Shown piece after piece: positions 1-5,987 of a stretch of 9,409 nucleotides of DNA. Each line of letters starts with the position of its first letter. Positions within the stretch are counted from its first letter, which is position 1. Source of the DNA: Acidobacteriaceae bacterium. Its GTDB lineage: Bacteria > Acidobacteriota > Terriglobia > Terriglobales > Acidobacteriaceae. The stretch lies in NCBI GenBank assembly GCA_003135315.1, contig PLBD01000304.1, positions 843-10,251 on the forward strand, read 5' to 3'. A program made the position numbers and the translations under genes. The notes under the pieces were generated by a model. The model saw only the letters and a program-made list of their open reading frames with translations. It made no database searches and was not told the DNA's origin.

Positions 1-4
1 TAAC

Positions 5-24
5 GGCACGCCTGAAGGCGTGCC
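5..24. repeat. TGAA-loop hairpin repeat, copy 1
   Basis: Perfect inverted repeat with arms GGCACGCC and GGCGTGCC around a TGAA loop, a few dozen bases upstream of the sugar dehydrogenase gene. It matches the hairpin at 1515-1534 except for one compensated base pair (see findings). No T-run follows, so it is not a standard intrinsic terminator. It fits a REP-type (repetitive extragenic palindrome) element, and its left context lies outside the window. Confidence 0.7.
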
Positions 25-81
25 CCTTCAAAGCACGACAACAGCAAGTTTGGAATGATTCGTTTGGGGGCTGTAAGGCAC

Positions 82-1407
82 ATGCAGACTGCACTGAAGG
101 TCGCGGGGATATTCCACGCTCTCAAGGAAAAAATCGAAGCCAGGACCGCGAAGGTCGGGATTGTCGGGCTGGGTTATGTTGGTCTGCCGTTGGCGGTGGA
201 GTTTGCCAAGGTCGGTTTCACGGTCACTGGAATCGACGTCCAGCAGTCGAAGGTTGAGGGGCTGAACCGCGGGGAATCGCACGTCCAGGATGTTCCCTCC
301 GCCGAGATAGCGAAGCTGGTGAACGAGAAGCGCTTCAGCGCGACCACCGACTTTTCCGTAGTTCGCGACCTGGACACCATCAACATTTGCGTGCCCACGC
401 CGTTGCGCAAGACCAAAGATCCTGACATGAGCTTCATCGTCTCCGCCGTCGAGGCGATCGCGAAACACTTCCATCCCGGCCTGCTGGTGATTCTGGAATC
501 GACGACGTACCCGGGCACGACCGACGAACTGCTGCTGCCCACCTTCGAAAAGCTCGGCTTCCAAGCCGGTGAAGACTTTTTCCTGTGCTTCTCGCCCGAG
601 CGCGTCGATCCGGGCAATCCGGTGTATCAGACCTTTAACACCCCCAAAGTTGTCGGCGGGATAACCCCCGCGTGCACGGAGATGGGGAAGCTGTTTTTCT
701 CACAGGCGCTCGAAACCGTTGTCCCGGTGGCCAACACGCGCGTCGCAGAGATGGTGAAGCTGCTGGAGAACACCTTCCGCATGATCAACATCGGGCTGGT
801 CAATGAAATGGCGTTGATGTGCGACGGCATGGGAATCAACGTCTGGGAAGTGATCGACGCGGCCGCCACCAAGCCCTTCGGCTTCATGCCGTTCTATCCC
901 GGCCCGGGACTGGGCGGCCATTGCATCCCCATCGACCCGTTTTATCTTTCGTGGAAGACGAAGCAGTCGGGCATCGAGGCTCGCTTCATCGAACTGGCCG
1001 GCTACATCAATGGCAACATGCCGCACTTCGTGGTCGATAAGATCCAGACGGCGCTCAACCAGCACCGCAAGCCGGTAAACGGCTCGCACATCCACGTGGC
1101 GGGCGTCGCGTACAAACGCAACATTGACGACATGCGCGAGTCTCCCGCGCTGGACGTGATTCTCCTGTTGAAAAAGCGCGGCGCAGTGGTTTCTTACAGC
1201 GACCCCTTTGTACCCAGTCTGAAGCTGGACGGCTTCGCTTTGCAGGCAGAACCTCTGCTGGAATCAGCCGCCAAGGCAGACTGCGTGGTTATTGTCACCG
1301 ACCACACCGATTTCGATTACAAAGGGCTGCTCTCGTCGGCGAAGCTGATCGTGGACACGCGCAACGCTATGAAGGCATTCCAGTCGGAGAAGATTGTGCG
1401 GCTGTAG
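82..1407 (+). CDS. wbpA: Nucleotide sugar dehydrogenase (UDP-N-acetylglucosamine 6-dehydrogenase, WbpA type)
   Basis: Cytoplasmic NAD-dependent enzyme of the UDP-Glc/GDP-Man dehydrogenase superfamily. These oxidise C6 of a UDP-sugar in two steps to the uronic acid, a precursor for exopolysaccharide or O-antigen. Numbering from the ATG at 82 (441 aa): Rossmann dinucleotide motif GLGYVG at 29-34, the central-domain helix VAEMVKLLENTFR with conserved Lys226, and the active-site loop GPGLGGHCIPIDPF with nucleophile Cys281. The stretch ATKPFGFMPFYPGPG and the ESTTYPGTT motif are typical of the WbpA/UDP-HexNAc branch rather than plain UDP-glucose dehydrogenase. The C-terminal UDP-binding domain (AGVAYKRNIDDMRESPAL) is complete. 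The start is uncertain: an in-frame ATG at 55 lacks a ribosome site, while the ATG at 82 has TAAGG at 74-78, close to it. The length is normal and the stop is TAG. The exosortase operon downstream supports a role in EPS. The exact sugar substrate is inferred from motifs only. Confidence 0.93.
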   Translation: MQTALKVAGIFHALKEKIEARTAKVGIVGLGYVGLPLAVEFAKVGFTVTGIDVQQSKVEGLNRGESHVQDVPSAEIAKLVNEKRFSATTDFSVVRDLDTINICVPTPLRKTKDPDMSFIVSAVEAIAKHFHPGLLVILESTTYPGTTDELLLPTFEKLGFQAGEDFFLCFSPERVDPGNPVYQTFNTPKVVGGITPACTEMGKLFFSQALETVVPVANTRVAEMVKLLENTFRMINIGLVNEMALMCDGMGINVWEVIDAAATKPFGFMPFYPGPGLGGHCIPIDPFYLSWKTKQSGIEARFIELAGYINGNMPHFVVDKIQTALNQHRKPVNGSHIHVAGVAYKRNIDDMRESPALDVILLLKKRGAVVSYSDPFVPSLKLDGFALQAEPLLESAAKADCVVIVTDHTDFDYKGLLSSAKLIVDTRNAMKAFQSEKIVRL

Positions 1408-1438
1408 GTTCGCGGCGGGAATTGGTTTTCCTTCCGCA

Positions 1439-1454
1439 GACTCCTGGAGGAGTC
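1439..1454. repeat. Hairpin repeat, TGGA loop
   Basis: Arms GACTCC and GGAGTC pair perfectly around TGGA, about 30 bases after the sugar dehydrogenase stop. GTAG follows at 1458-1461, the tetranucleotide often found beside REP hairpins. It is the first of three closely spaced hairpins. No T-run follows, so a terminator is not supported, though the cluster could impede polymerase or protect the 3' end of the transcript. Confidence 0.55.
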
Positions 1455-1472
1455 GAAGTAGCGCCCGATGCC

Positions 1473-1488
1473 GCCGGCTAAAGCCGGC
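1473..1488. repeat. Hairpin repeat, GCCGGC arms
   Basis: GCCGGC (1473-1478), TAAA, GCCGGC (1483-1488) form a strong GC-rich hairpin, extendable by a T-A pair. It lies 18 bases after the preceding hairpin and 26 before the next. It is probably part of the same mosaic of intergenic palindromes. No T-run follows. Confidence 0.55.
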
Positions 1489-1514
1489 TCGGGAAGAGAA
1501 ATAAACGGCTTATC

Positions 1515-1534
1515 GGCACGACTGAAGTCGTGCC
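1515..1534. repeat. TGAA-loop hairpin repeat, copy 2
   Basis: Perfect 8-bp stem, GGCACGAC and GTCGTGCC, around TGAA. It has the same architecture as positions 5-24, differing by one compensated pair, and the same core appears in reverse orientation at 8156-8173. Three copies in about 8 kb, all between genes, indicate a dispersed REP-type family. The trailing sequence CTGTTACAAA is shared with a partial copy at 1578-1594. Confidence 0.75.
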
Positions 1535-1594
1535 CTGTTACAAACCGCGAAGCAGACTTTTTCTGCAACCTCTGACCTCGTGCCCTGTTACAAA
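1528..1594. repeat. 17-bp direct repeat pair
   Basis: TCGTGCCCTGTTACAAA occurs at 1528-1544 and again, identical, at 1578-1594, fifty bases later. The first copy is the right arm and tail of the TGAA-loop hairpin. The second lacks the left arm and loop (it reads AACCTCTGACC upstream), so it looks like a decayed or recombined half of the same element. Two units are too few and too short for a CRISPR. Confidence 0.65.
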
Positions 1595-1634
1595 GCCGAG
1601 ATTCCGCTGAGGGCCTGGAGTTAAGGTAAGGTAG

Positions 1635-1651
1635 CCAGTGAACTTCACTGG
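1635..1651. promoter_or_regulatory. Dyad upstream of exosortase operon (possible activator site 1)
   Basis: CCAGTGAA (1635-1642) and TTCACTGG (1644-1651) are perfect inverted arms around a single C. One-base spacing suits a dimeric DNA-binding protein better than an RNA hairpin. It lies five bases from the next dyad and roughly 115-130 bases upstream of the sigma-54-like element, the usual range for enhancer-binding proteins. The regulator is unknown and the role is inferred from position and symmetry. Confidence 0.4.
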
Positions 1652-1655
1652 AACC

Positions 1656-1677
1656 GATGTGCAAAGAATTGCACATC
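1656..1677. promoter_or_regulatory. Dyad upstream of exosortase operon (possible activator site 2)
   Basis: Arms GATGTGCAA (1656-1664) and TTGCACATC (1669-1677) are perfectly complementary around AGAA. The ten bases AATTGCACAT within it recur at 1773-1782, over the presumed -12 region. With no T-run and a long way from any stop codon, an operator or upstream activating sequence is more likely than a terminator. The binding protein is not identifiable from the window. Confidence 0.45.
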
Positions 1678-1691
1678 AAGTGGACAAGGTC

Positions 1692-1720
1692 TTGCGCTTC
1701 CGCAAAATAATCCGTATAAC
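1692..1720 (+). promoter_or_regulatory. Possible sigma-70 promoter before exosortase
   Basis: TTGCGC (1692-1697) and TATAAC (1715-1720) are separated by 17 bases. The -10 box matches five of six consensus positions but the -35 only three. It lies in the AT-rich part of the intergenic region and would give a leader of about 95 bases. It is an alternative or addition to the sigma-54-like element downstream. Confidence 0.3.
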
Positions 1721-1763
1721 TTATCTGTTATCAATTTGATAGAAATTTGGTTCTTTCTCGAAT

Positions 1764-1779
1764 CGGCTAAATAATTGCA
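1764..1779 (+). promoter_or_regulatory. Sigma-54-like -24/-12 element
   Basis: CGGCTAAATAATTGCA keeps the GG (1765-1766), exactly ten bases, GC (1777-1778) rule of RpoN promoters and has the TTGCA -12 block. The -24 block matches only GGC of TGGCACG. Transcription would begin near 1789. That fits a ribosome site at 1807-1812 and a GTG start at 1823, and would exclude the upstream TTG at 1793. RpoN and the PrsK/PrsR two-component system are known to control PEP-CTERM/EPS genes in other bacteria, which makes this plausible but unproven. Confidence 0.4.
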
Positions 1780-1822
1780 CATACATTGAAATTTGCCAAT
1801 GCAATCAAGGAGTGATTCGCCT

Positions 1823-2821
1823 GTGGCGCTTGCTGGCACCAAGACGACGATGCGTTCAGCCCTGACCCAACCGGCACAAGAAGCGCTGCCGGGAGGAAAA
1901 CCTTCCTCGAAACTGTCATCCTTTGGGAAGACGTTCTGGCAGACATTGAAGCCCTTCGGCTGGCAAGGCCTGCTTCTGGTAGCGGTGCTGATCGTCCTGT
2001 ACGCTTCGGTGCTCAGGCTGCTGGTTTATCAGTGGTATATCGATCCGGATTACTCGCATGGCTTTCTGGTGCCGGTGCTTTCCGCCTTCCTGATCTGGCA
2101 ACGGCGGGACAAGCTACGCTTGATTCCGCTGCAGCCGTCGCCATGGGGCATGGTCATCGTGGCCTGTTCTATGGGGCTTCTGTTCCTGGGCAGCCTGGGG
2201 GCCGAATTGTCGATGGCCCGTCTGTCGATGCTGGGGACGATCTGCGGATTGATCGTTTATTTTGCTGGATCGAAGTTCTTGCGGGCGATGGCGTTTCCCT
2301 TGGCGTTTTTGCTGTTTGCCATTCCCATACCGGTAGTGGTGTACAACTCCATTGTCTTTCCGCTTCAGTTCATCGCCTCGCGCTTCGCCGTCAGGTTCCT
2401 GGAGATAATCAATCTCTTTCCGGTGCTGCGGGAGGGCAATGTTCTGGTGTTGCCGCACATGCACCTGGAGGTAGTGGAGGCGTGCAGCGGGATCCGCTCG
2501 CTCATGTCCTTGCTTGCGTTAGCGGCAGGTTATGGATATCTTGTTGAACGCAGCATTCCAGTGCGGTGGTTCCTGATAGTCGCGATGGTGCCGCTGGCTA
2601 TCATCAGTAACGGCACCCGGGTCATGATCACAGCCGTCATGGCGAATTATCTTGGACCAAAGGCGGCGGAAGGATTTATGCACGAGTTTTCCGGTTGGGT
2701 GATTTTCGTAGTCGCGACCGTTTTGTTCCTGCTCTTGCACAGCGCGATCACCTTGATTCGCAAGAAGCTTGGGTGGTACGAAGCTGGGGGCACACCGCTG
2801 ACTCCCACGGTGAGTCAATGA
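1823..2821 (+). CDS. xrt: Exosortase (EpsH/Xrt family integral membrane transpeptidase)
   Basis: Polytopic inner-membrane cysteine transpeptidase that recognises C-terminal PEP-CTERM-type signals and is normally found with EPS loci. Numbering from GTG 1823 (332 aa): hydrophilic N-terminus, first membrane segment around 50-70, the family motif DPDYSHGFLVP from 74, and about eight hydrophobic segments in all. The invariant catalytic residues are present: Cys221 in EACSGIRS (with Arg225), Arg266 in NGTRV and His287 in MHEFSGW. The C-terminus ends shortly after the last membrane helix, with the EpsI domain encoded as a separate gene rather than fused. Start choice: AAGGAG at 1807-1812 lies ten bases before the in-frame GTG. 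ATG 1799 and TTG 1793 have no visible ribosome site and fall too near the inferred transcription start. The stop overlaps the next gene, so the two are probably co-translated. The exosortase subtype cannot be set from sequence reading alone. Confidence 0.92.
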   Translation: MALAGTKTTMRSALTQPAQEALPGGKPSSKLSSFGKTFWQTLKPFGWQGLLLVAVLIVLYASVLRLLVYQWYIDPDYSHGFLVPVLSAFLIWQRRDKLRLIPLQPSPWGMVIVACSMGLLFLGSLGAELSMARLSMLGTICGLIVYFAGSKFLRAMAFPLAFLLFAIPIPVVVYNSIVFPLQFIASRFAVRFLEIINLFPVLREGNVLVLPHMHLEVVEACSGIRSLMSLLALAAGYGYLVERSIPVRWFLIVAMVPLAIISNGTRVMITAVMANYLGPKAAEGFMHEFSGWVIFVVATVLFLLLHSAITLIRKKLGWYEAGGTPLTPTVSQ

Positions 2822-3465
2822 AGGCGGGGGCACGCTACTGGATCATGATTGCGGTGCTGCTGGGAGCAACAACCGGCATGGCTTACCTTTCGCATGGTGA
2901 GTCGGTCCCACCCGCCAAGCCGCTTTCCCAATTTCCCTCCCAGGTCGGCGCATACACCAGGGTGGTTGACTGGAAAATCGACCAGACCATACTGGATTTC
3001 ATACACGTGACGGACTATCTGGACCGTGGCTACTGGAAACCCGGCCTGAACCAGGACATGGTGGGACTCTATATCGCGTATCTGCGCAGTCAGCGGACGG
3101 GCGCGTCCATCCATTCGCCCAAGAACTGTCTGCCGGGCGCGGGCTGGAATCCGGTGCAATCCTCGATCTATCAGTTGCCGCTCGACGATGGACGCAAGGT
3201 GCCCATCAATCTGTACATCCTGCGAAAAGGGTCGGACGAACAACTGGTGCTGTACTGGTACCAGGCGCACGGCCGGATTGTGGCCAGCGAGTACTGGGGC
3301 AAGGTCTATTTGGTGTATGACGCGTTACGCCTGAACCGCACTGACGCCGCGCTCGTCCGCATCACCATGCCGGTTGAGCAGGGAGACGAAGCGGCGACTC
3401 AGCAGCAGGCCATGGCGTTCGCAAAACAAGTTGCAACTGACGTTGATCAGATTATCCCTCGGTGA
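2818..3465 (+). CDS. epsI: EpsI family protein (DUF3485, exosortase-associated)
   Basis: 215-aa protein that accompanies exosortases and is sometimes fused to their C-terminus. Its biochemical role is unsettled, and it is thought to act with EPS export or exosortase at the inner membrane. One N-terminal membrane anchor (about residues 8-24, IMIAVLLGATTGMAYL) is followed by a periplasmic domain. The family hallmark IHSPKNCLPGAGW is at 98-110 with the conserved Cys104, and a downstream stretch LVLYWYQAHGRIVASEYWGK is typical of the family. The ATG overlaps the exosortase TGA (ATGA), indicating translational coupling. The same frame stays open upstream to 2695, but that part lies inside the exosortase gene and is not used. 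The stop is 14 bases before the next start. Length and domain are complete. Confidence 0.9.
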   Translation: MKAGARYWIMIAVLLGATTGMAYLSHGESVPPAKPLSQFPSQVGAYTRVVDWKIDQTILDFIHVTDYLDRGYWKPGLNQDMVGLYIAYLRSQRTGASIHSPKNCLPGAGWNPVQSSIYQLPLDDGRKVPINLYILRKGSDEQLVLYWYQAHGRIVASEYWGKVYLVYDALRLNRTDAALVRITMPVEQGDEAATQQQAMAFAKQVATDVDQIIPR

Positions 3466-3479
3466 ACCCAGGAGAAGTC

Positions 3480-5759
3480 ATGCGGAACCGCTACATCGTC
3501 TCTGTCCTAATGGCTGTACTAACCGTCGTTCTAGCCGGTTGCAGCCGTAATCCCGAAGTCGCCAAGCGTAAGTACCTCGAGAGCGGCAACAAGTACATGG
3601 ATGAGCAAAAGTACGACGCCGCGGCGATTCAATTCAAGAAAGCCATCCAGATCGATCCCAAGTTTGCCGAAGCCCACTTTCAGCTCGCCCAGGCCGATCT
3701 GAAACTGGAAAAGAACCAGGAAGCGTACAAGGAAATGAGTCAGGTGGTGGAACTGGACCCCAACCACCTCAAGGCGCGCCTTGCCCTGGGAGGCATGTAT
3801 ATGGCCTCCGGCCATAATTTTTACGGCAATGCTGAAGAACAGGCGCGCTACGTCATCGACCATGATCCCAACAACGCCGATGGCTACCTGTTGCTGGGCA
3901 ACGTGCTGCTGGCGGAGAAACATCTGGACGATGCTCTGGCCAACTTCAGCAAGGCGATTGCTCTGAAGCCCACGGACCCCAACGCCTACCTGAACCGCGG
4001 GGCGGCCTATGTGTTCCTGAAGCAGGATGAAGCCGCGGAGAAGGACTTCCGCAAGGTCATTATTATCGATCCCCACATGCTTCCGGCCTACACCAACCTG
4101 GCCGGCTTCTACATGTACAAGAAAGATCCCAAGCAGGCCGAGGAAGTTTACCGTGAGGCGATCCGGAATAACCCGGATTCTCCCGTTCCGTATCTACGCC
4201 TGGCCGGTTTGATGCTGCAGCTGGGTCGCAAGGACGATGGCGAAGCGGTGGTGCAGCAGTTGCGCCAGGCCAAGCCAAGCTCCACCGACGTAGCTTCGGC
4301 CATTGGCGACTACTACCTCGCTGCCCGCAATGCGGATGGCGCCTTGAAGGAGTACCAGCGCGGTCTGAGTTTCGATCCCAAGAGCCAGCAACTGCAGGTC
4401 AAGGTCCTTGAGACCATGATCAATATGGGCAAGTACGAAGACGCCCAGAAGATGGTCGATCGGCTGCTGAAAGACGACCCGGGAGACGTTACCGCCCGCT
4501 TGACGAATGGCCGGCTGATGGCCATTAAGGGCAATACCGCCGAAGCCACCACGGTCCTGCGGCAAGTAGTAAAGGATGCCCCCGAAAATCCACAGGCGCA
4601 TTTTGCTTTGGGTCAAGTGCTGCGGCAGACCGGCGACATGGCGGGTGCCAAGAGCGAGTTGCAGGAAGCGAACCGCATCCAGCCCAGCAGCCCGATGATT
4701 CTGCAAGCCCTCGCCGAAGTTTATCGCGATAGCAAGGACTACGACACGGCGGGCGAGTATGCGGCGCGGCTGCAGAAGCTCAATGAGAACAACCCCATGG
4801 CGCATTACCTCAACGCCACCATCTTCCTGGGACAAAAGAATTACGAGAAGGCCCTGGATGAGTTGAAGGAAGCGCAAAGAAGCGTACCCAACGATCCCGT
4901 TCTGTACGTCAACATGGCGTTTGCCTATGCCGGAGAAAAGAAGTATGCGGATGCGGAGCACATGTTCCAGAACGCTCTGCATTTGAATCCGACGTACGAC
5001 AGCGCCATGGCGAACTACATCGCGCTGATGTTCGCAACCAATGAACCAGCCAAAGGTGTGGCGTTGGCCCAGCAGTATGCCACCGCCAACCCGAAGCGGA
5101 CGACCGCGATCTTTATCTACGCCTCGGCTTTGGCGACAACCAGAAAGTACGACCTGGCCCTCACCGAGTACCAGAAAGCGCTGCAGATCGATCCCAAGTC
5201 TGCCGCTGCGTACATGCACATCGGCCAGATCTACGAGGCGATGGAAAAGTATGACGCGGCGTTGGATTCCTTCCAGAAGGCGCTGGCAATTCAACCCACG
5301 TCGACGTCGATCAACAACGCCATCGGCACCCTCTACATGCAGAAGGGCGACATGAAATCGGCGGGCAAGTATTTTCAGACCACGCTTTCGCAGAATGCCC
5401 ACGACCCGGTGGCAGCCAACAATCTGGCGTGGGTCTATGCGCAAGAAGGGGAGAATCTCGATATGGCCCTGAGCCTGGCCACCCAGGCGAAGCAGGTAGC
5501 GCCGGACATGCAGGCCGTGAACGATACGCTGGCCTGGATCCAGTATAAGAAAGGGAACTATCGGGTTTCGGTTTCGCTGGCCGAAGATGCGGTGAAGAGT
5601 GCGCCGCAAAATCCCAGCTACCGCTATCACCTCGGCATGGCACTGAGCGGAGCAGGAGAAAAGGACCGTGCGAAGGCGGAGTTGCAGAAGGCCTTACAGT
5701 TGAACCTGAAAGGCCAGGACGCGGATGACGCCCATAAGACCCTGGCATCGTTGCAGTAG
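3480..5759 (+). CDS. prsT: TPR-repeat lipoprotein, PEP-CTERM system PrsT-like
   Basis: 759-aa predicted lipoprotein. A hydrophobic signal ends in the lipobox LAGC with lipidated Cys21. Ser22 at the +2 position suggests transfer to the outer membrane, facing the periplasm. The rest is roughly 20 tandem tetratricopeptide repeats (34-residue helix pairs such as AAIQFKKAIQIDPKFAEAHF and LTEYQKALQIDPKSAAAYMH). It has no enzyme motif, so it is probably a scaffold for EPS or protein export. Location directly after exosortase and epsI matches PrsT, the large TPR lipoprotein of PEP-CTERM/EPS loci. A general TPR protein cannot be excluded. The ATG at 3480 is preferred over the GTG at 3462: AGGAGA (3470-3475) is well placed for it and the signal peptide begins properly there. 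The stop is TAG and is followed by a strong terminator, making this the last gene of the operon. Confidence 0.85.
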   Translation: MRNRYIVSVLMAVLTVVLAGCSRNPEVAKRKYLESGNKYMDEQKYDAAAIQFKKAIQIDPKFAEAHFQLAQADLKLEKNQEAYKEMSQVVELDPNHLKARLALGGMYMASGHNFYGNAEEQARYVIDHDPNNADGYLLLGNVLLAEKHLDDALANFSKAIALKPTDPNAYLNRGAAYVFLKQDEAAEKDFRKVIIIDPHMLPAYTNLAGFYMYKKDPKQAEEVYREAIRNNPDSPVPYLRLAGLMLQLGRKDDGEAVVQQLRQAKPSSTDVASAIGDYYLAARNADGALKEYQRGLSFDPKSQQLQVKVLETMINMGKYEDAQKMVDRLLKDDPGDVTARLTNGRLMAIKGNTAEATTVLRQVVKDAPENPQAHFALGQVLRQTGDMAGAKSELQEANRIQPSSPMILQALAEVYRDSKDYDTAGEYAARLQKLNENNPMAHYLNATIFLGQKNYEKALDELKEAQRSVPNDPVLYVNMAFAYAGEKKYADAEHMFQNALHLNPTYDSAMANYIALMFATNEPAKGVALAQQYATANPKRTTAIFIYASALATTRKYDLALTEYQKALQIDPKSAAAYMHIGQIYEAMEKYDAALDSFQKALAIQPTSTSINNAIGTLYMQKGDMKSAGKYFQTTLSQNAHDPVAANNLAWVYAQEGENLDMALSLATQAKQVAPDMQAVNDTLAWIQYKKGNYRVSVSLAEDAVKSAPQNPSYRYHLGMALSGAGEKDRAKAELQKALQLNLKGQDADDAHKTLASLQ

Positions 5760-5812
5760 GGAACACCTTTTCGTGTAACCACGCATTTTCGAATATGCCG
5801 CCGGGGGCGGCG

Positions 5813-5845
5813 CGGCCTGACGATACAACGTCAGGCCGTTTTTTT
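5813..5845 (+). terminator. Intrinsic terminator of the exosortase operon
   Basis: CGGCCTGACG (5813-5822), a six-base loop ATACAA, and CGTCAGGCCG (5829-5838) form a perfect 10-bp stem followed at once by seven T residues (5839-5845). It lies 53 bases after the TPR gene stop. It separates the EPS/exosortase operon from the efflux module. Confidence 0.92.
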
Positions 5846-5922
5846 GTCGCCGAGATGTGAGGGCTTGGATCAGGTTGTCCGAGTTCTGGGACCGCGGTTC
5901 GAAGCAATAAGCTGGGCTTGAG

Positions 5923-5939
5923 GGTACCACTATGGTGCC
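5923..5939. repeat. Small hairpin before the TetR promoter
   Basis: GGTACCA and TGGTGCC pair over seven positions, including one G-T wobble, around CTA. It lies just upstream of the proposed -35 box of the regulator gene. Its function is unknown, and it could be an additional protein site or chance. Confidence 0.3.
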
Positions 5940-5940
5940 A

Positions 5941-5969
5941 TTGCTTTGCCGCCGGCGGCCCTCTAAACT
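5941..5969 (+). promoter_or_regulatory. Possible sigma-70 promoter of the TetR gene
   Basis: TTGCTT (5941-5946) and TAAACT (5964-5969) are 17 bases apart, with three and four consensus matches. The spacer contains the GC palindrome GCCGCCGGCGGC (5948-5959). Transcription would start inside the adjacent operator palindrome, leaving a leader of only about 12 bases with no Shine-Dalgarno sequence, so translation would be near-leaderless. Confidence 0.35.
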
Positions 5970-5986
5970 AACTAACTAGTTAGTTA
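5969..5986. promoter_or_regulatory. Probable TetR-family operator palindrome
   Basis: TAACTAACTAGTTAGTTA is a perfect 18-bp palindrome, built of tandem TAAC half-units and their mirror image, ending one base before the regulator ATG at 5988. Palindromes of this size overlapping the promoter of a tetR-type gene are normally its autoregulatory operator, and the downstream efflux genes would be controlled together with it. Binding is inferred, not shown. Confidence 0.7.
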
Positions 5987-5987
5987 A

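Noticed and set aside
1473..1534. Intrinsic terminator for the sugar dehydrogenase gene
   Set aside because: The hairpins are strong but none is followed by a T-run, unlike the clear terminator at 5813-5845.
1528..1594. Possible CRISPR fragment
   Set aside because: There are only two 17-bp units, one of them part of a known hairpin repeat. There is no third unit and no cas gene nearby.
4194..5630. 478-codon open frame on the minus strand inside the TPR gene
   Set aside because: It is a mirror of GC-rich, repeat-structured coding sequence on the plus strand. The peptide is Arg/His/Val-rich with no family motif, and the plus-strand TPR lipoprotein is clear.
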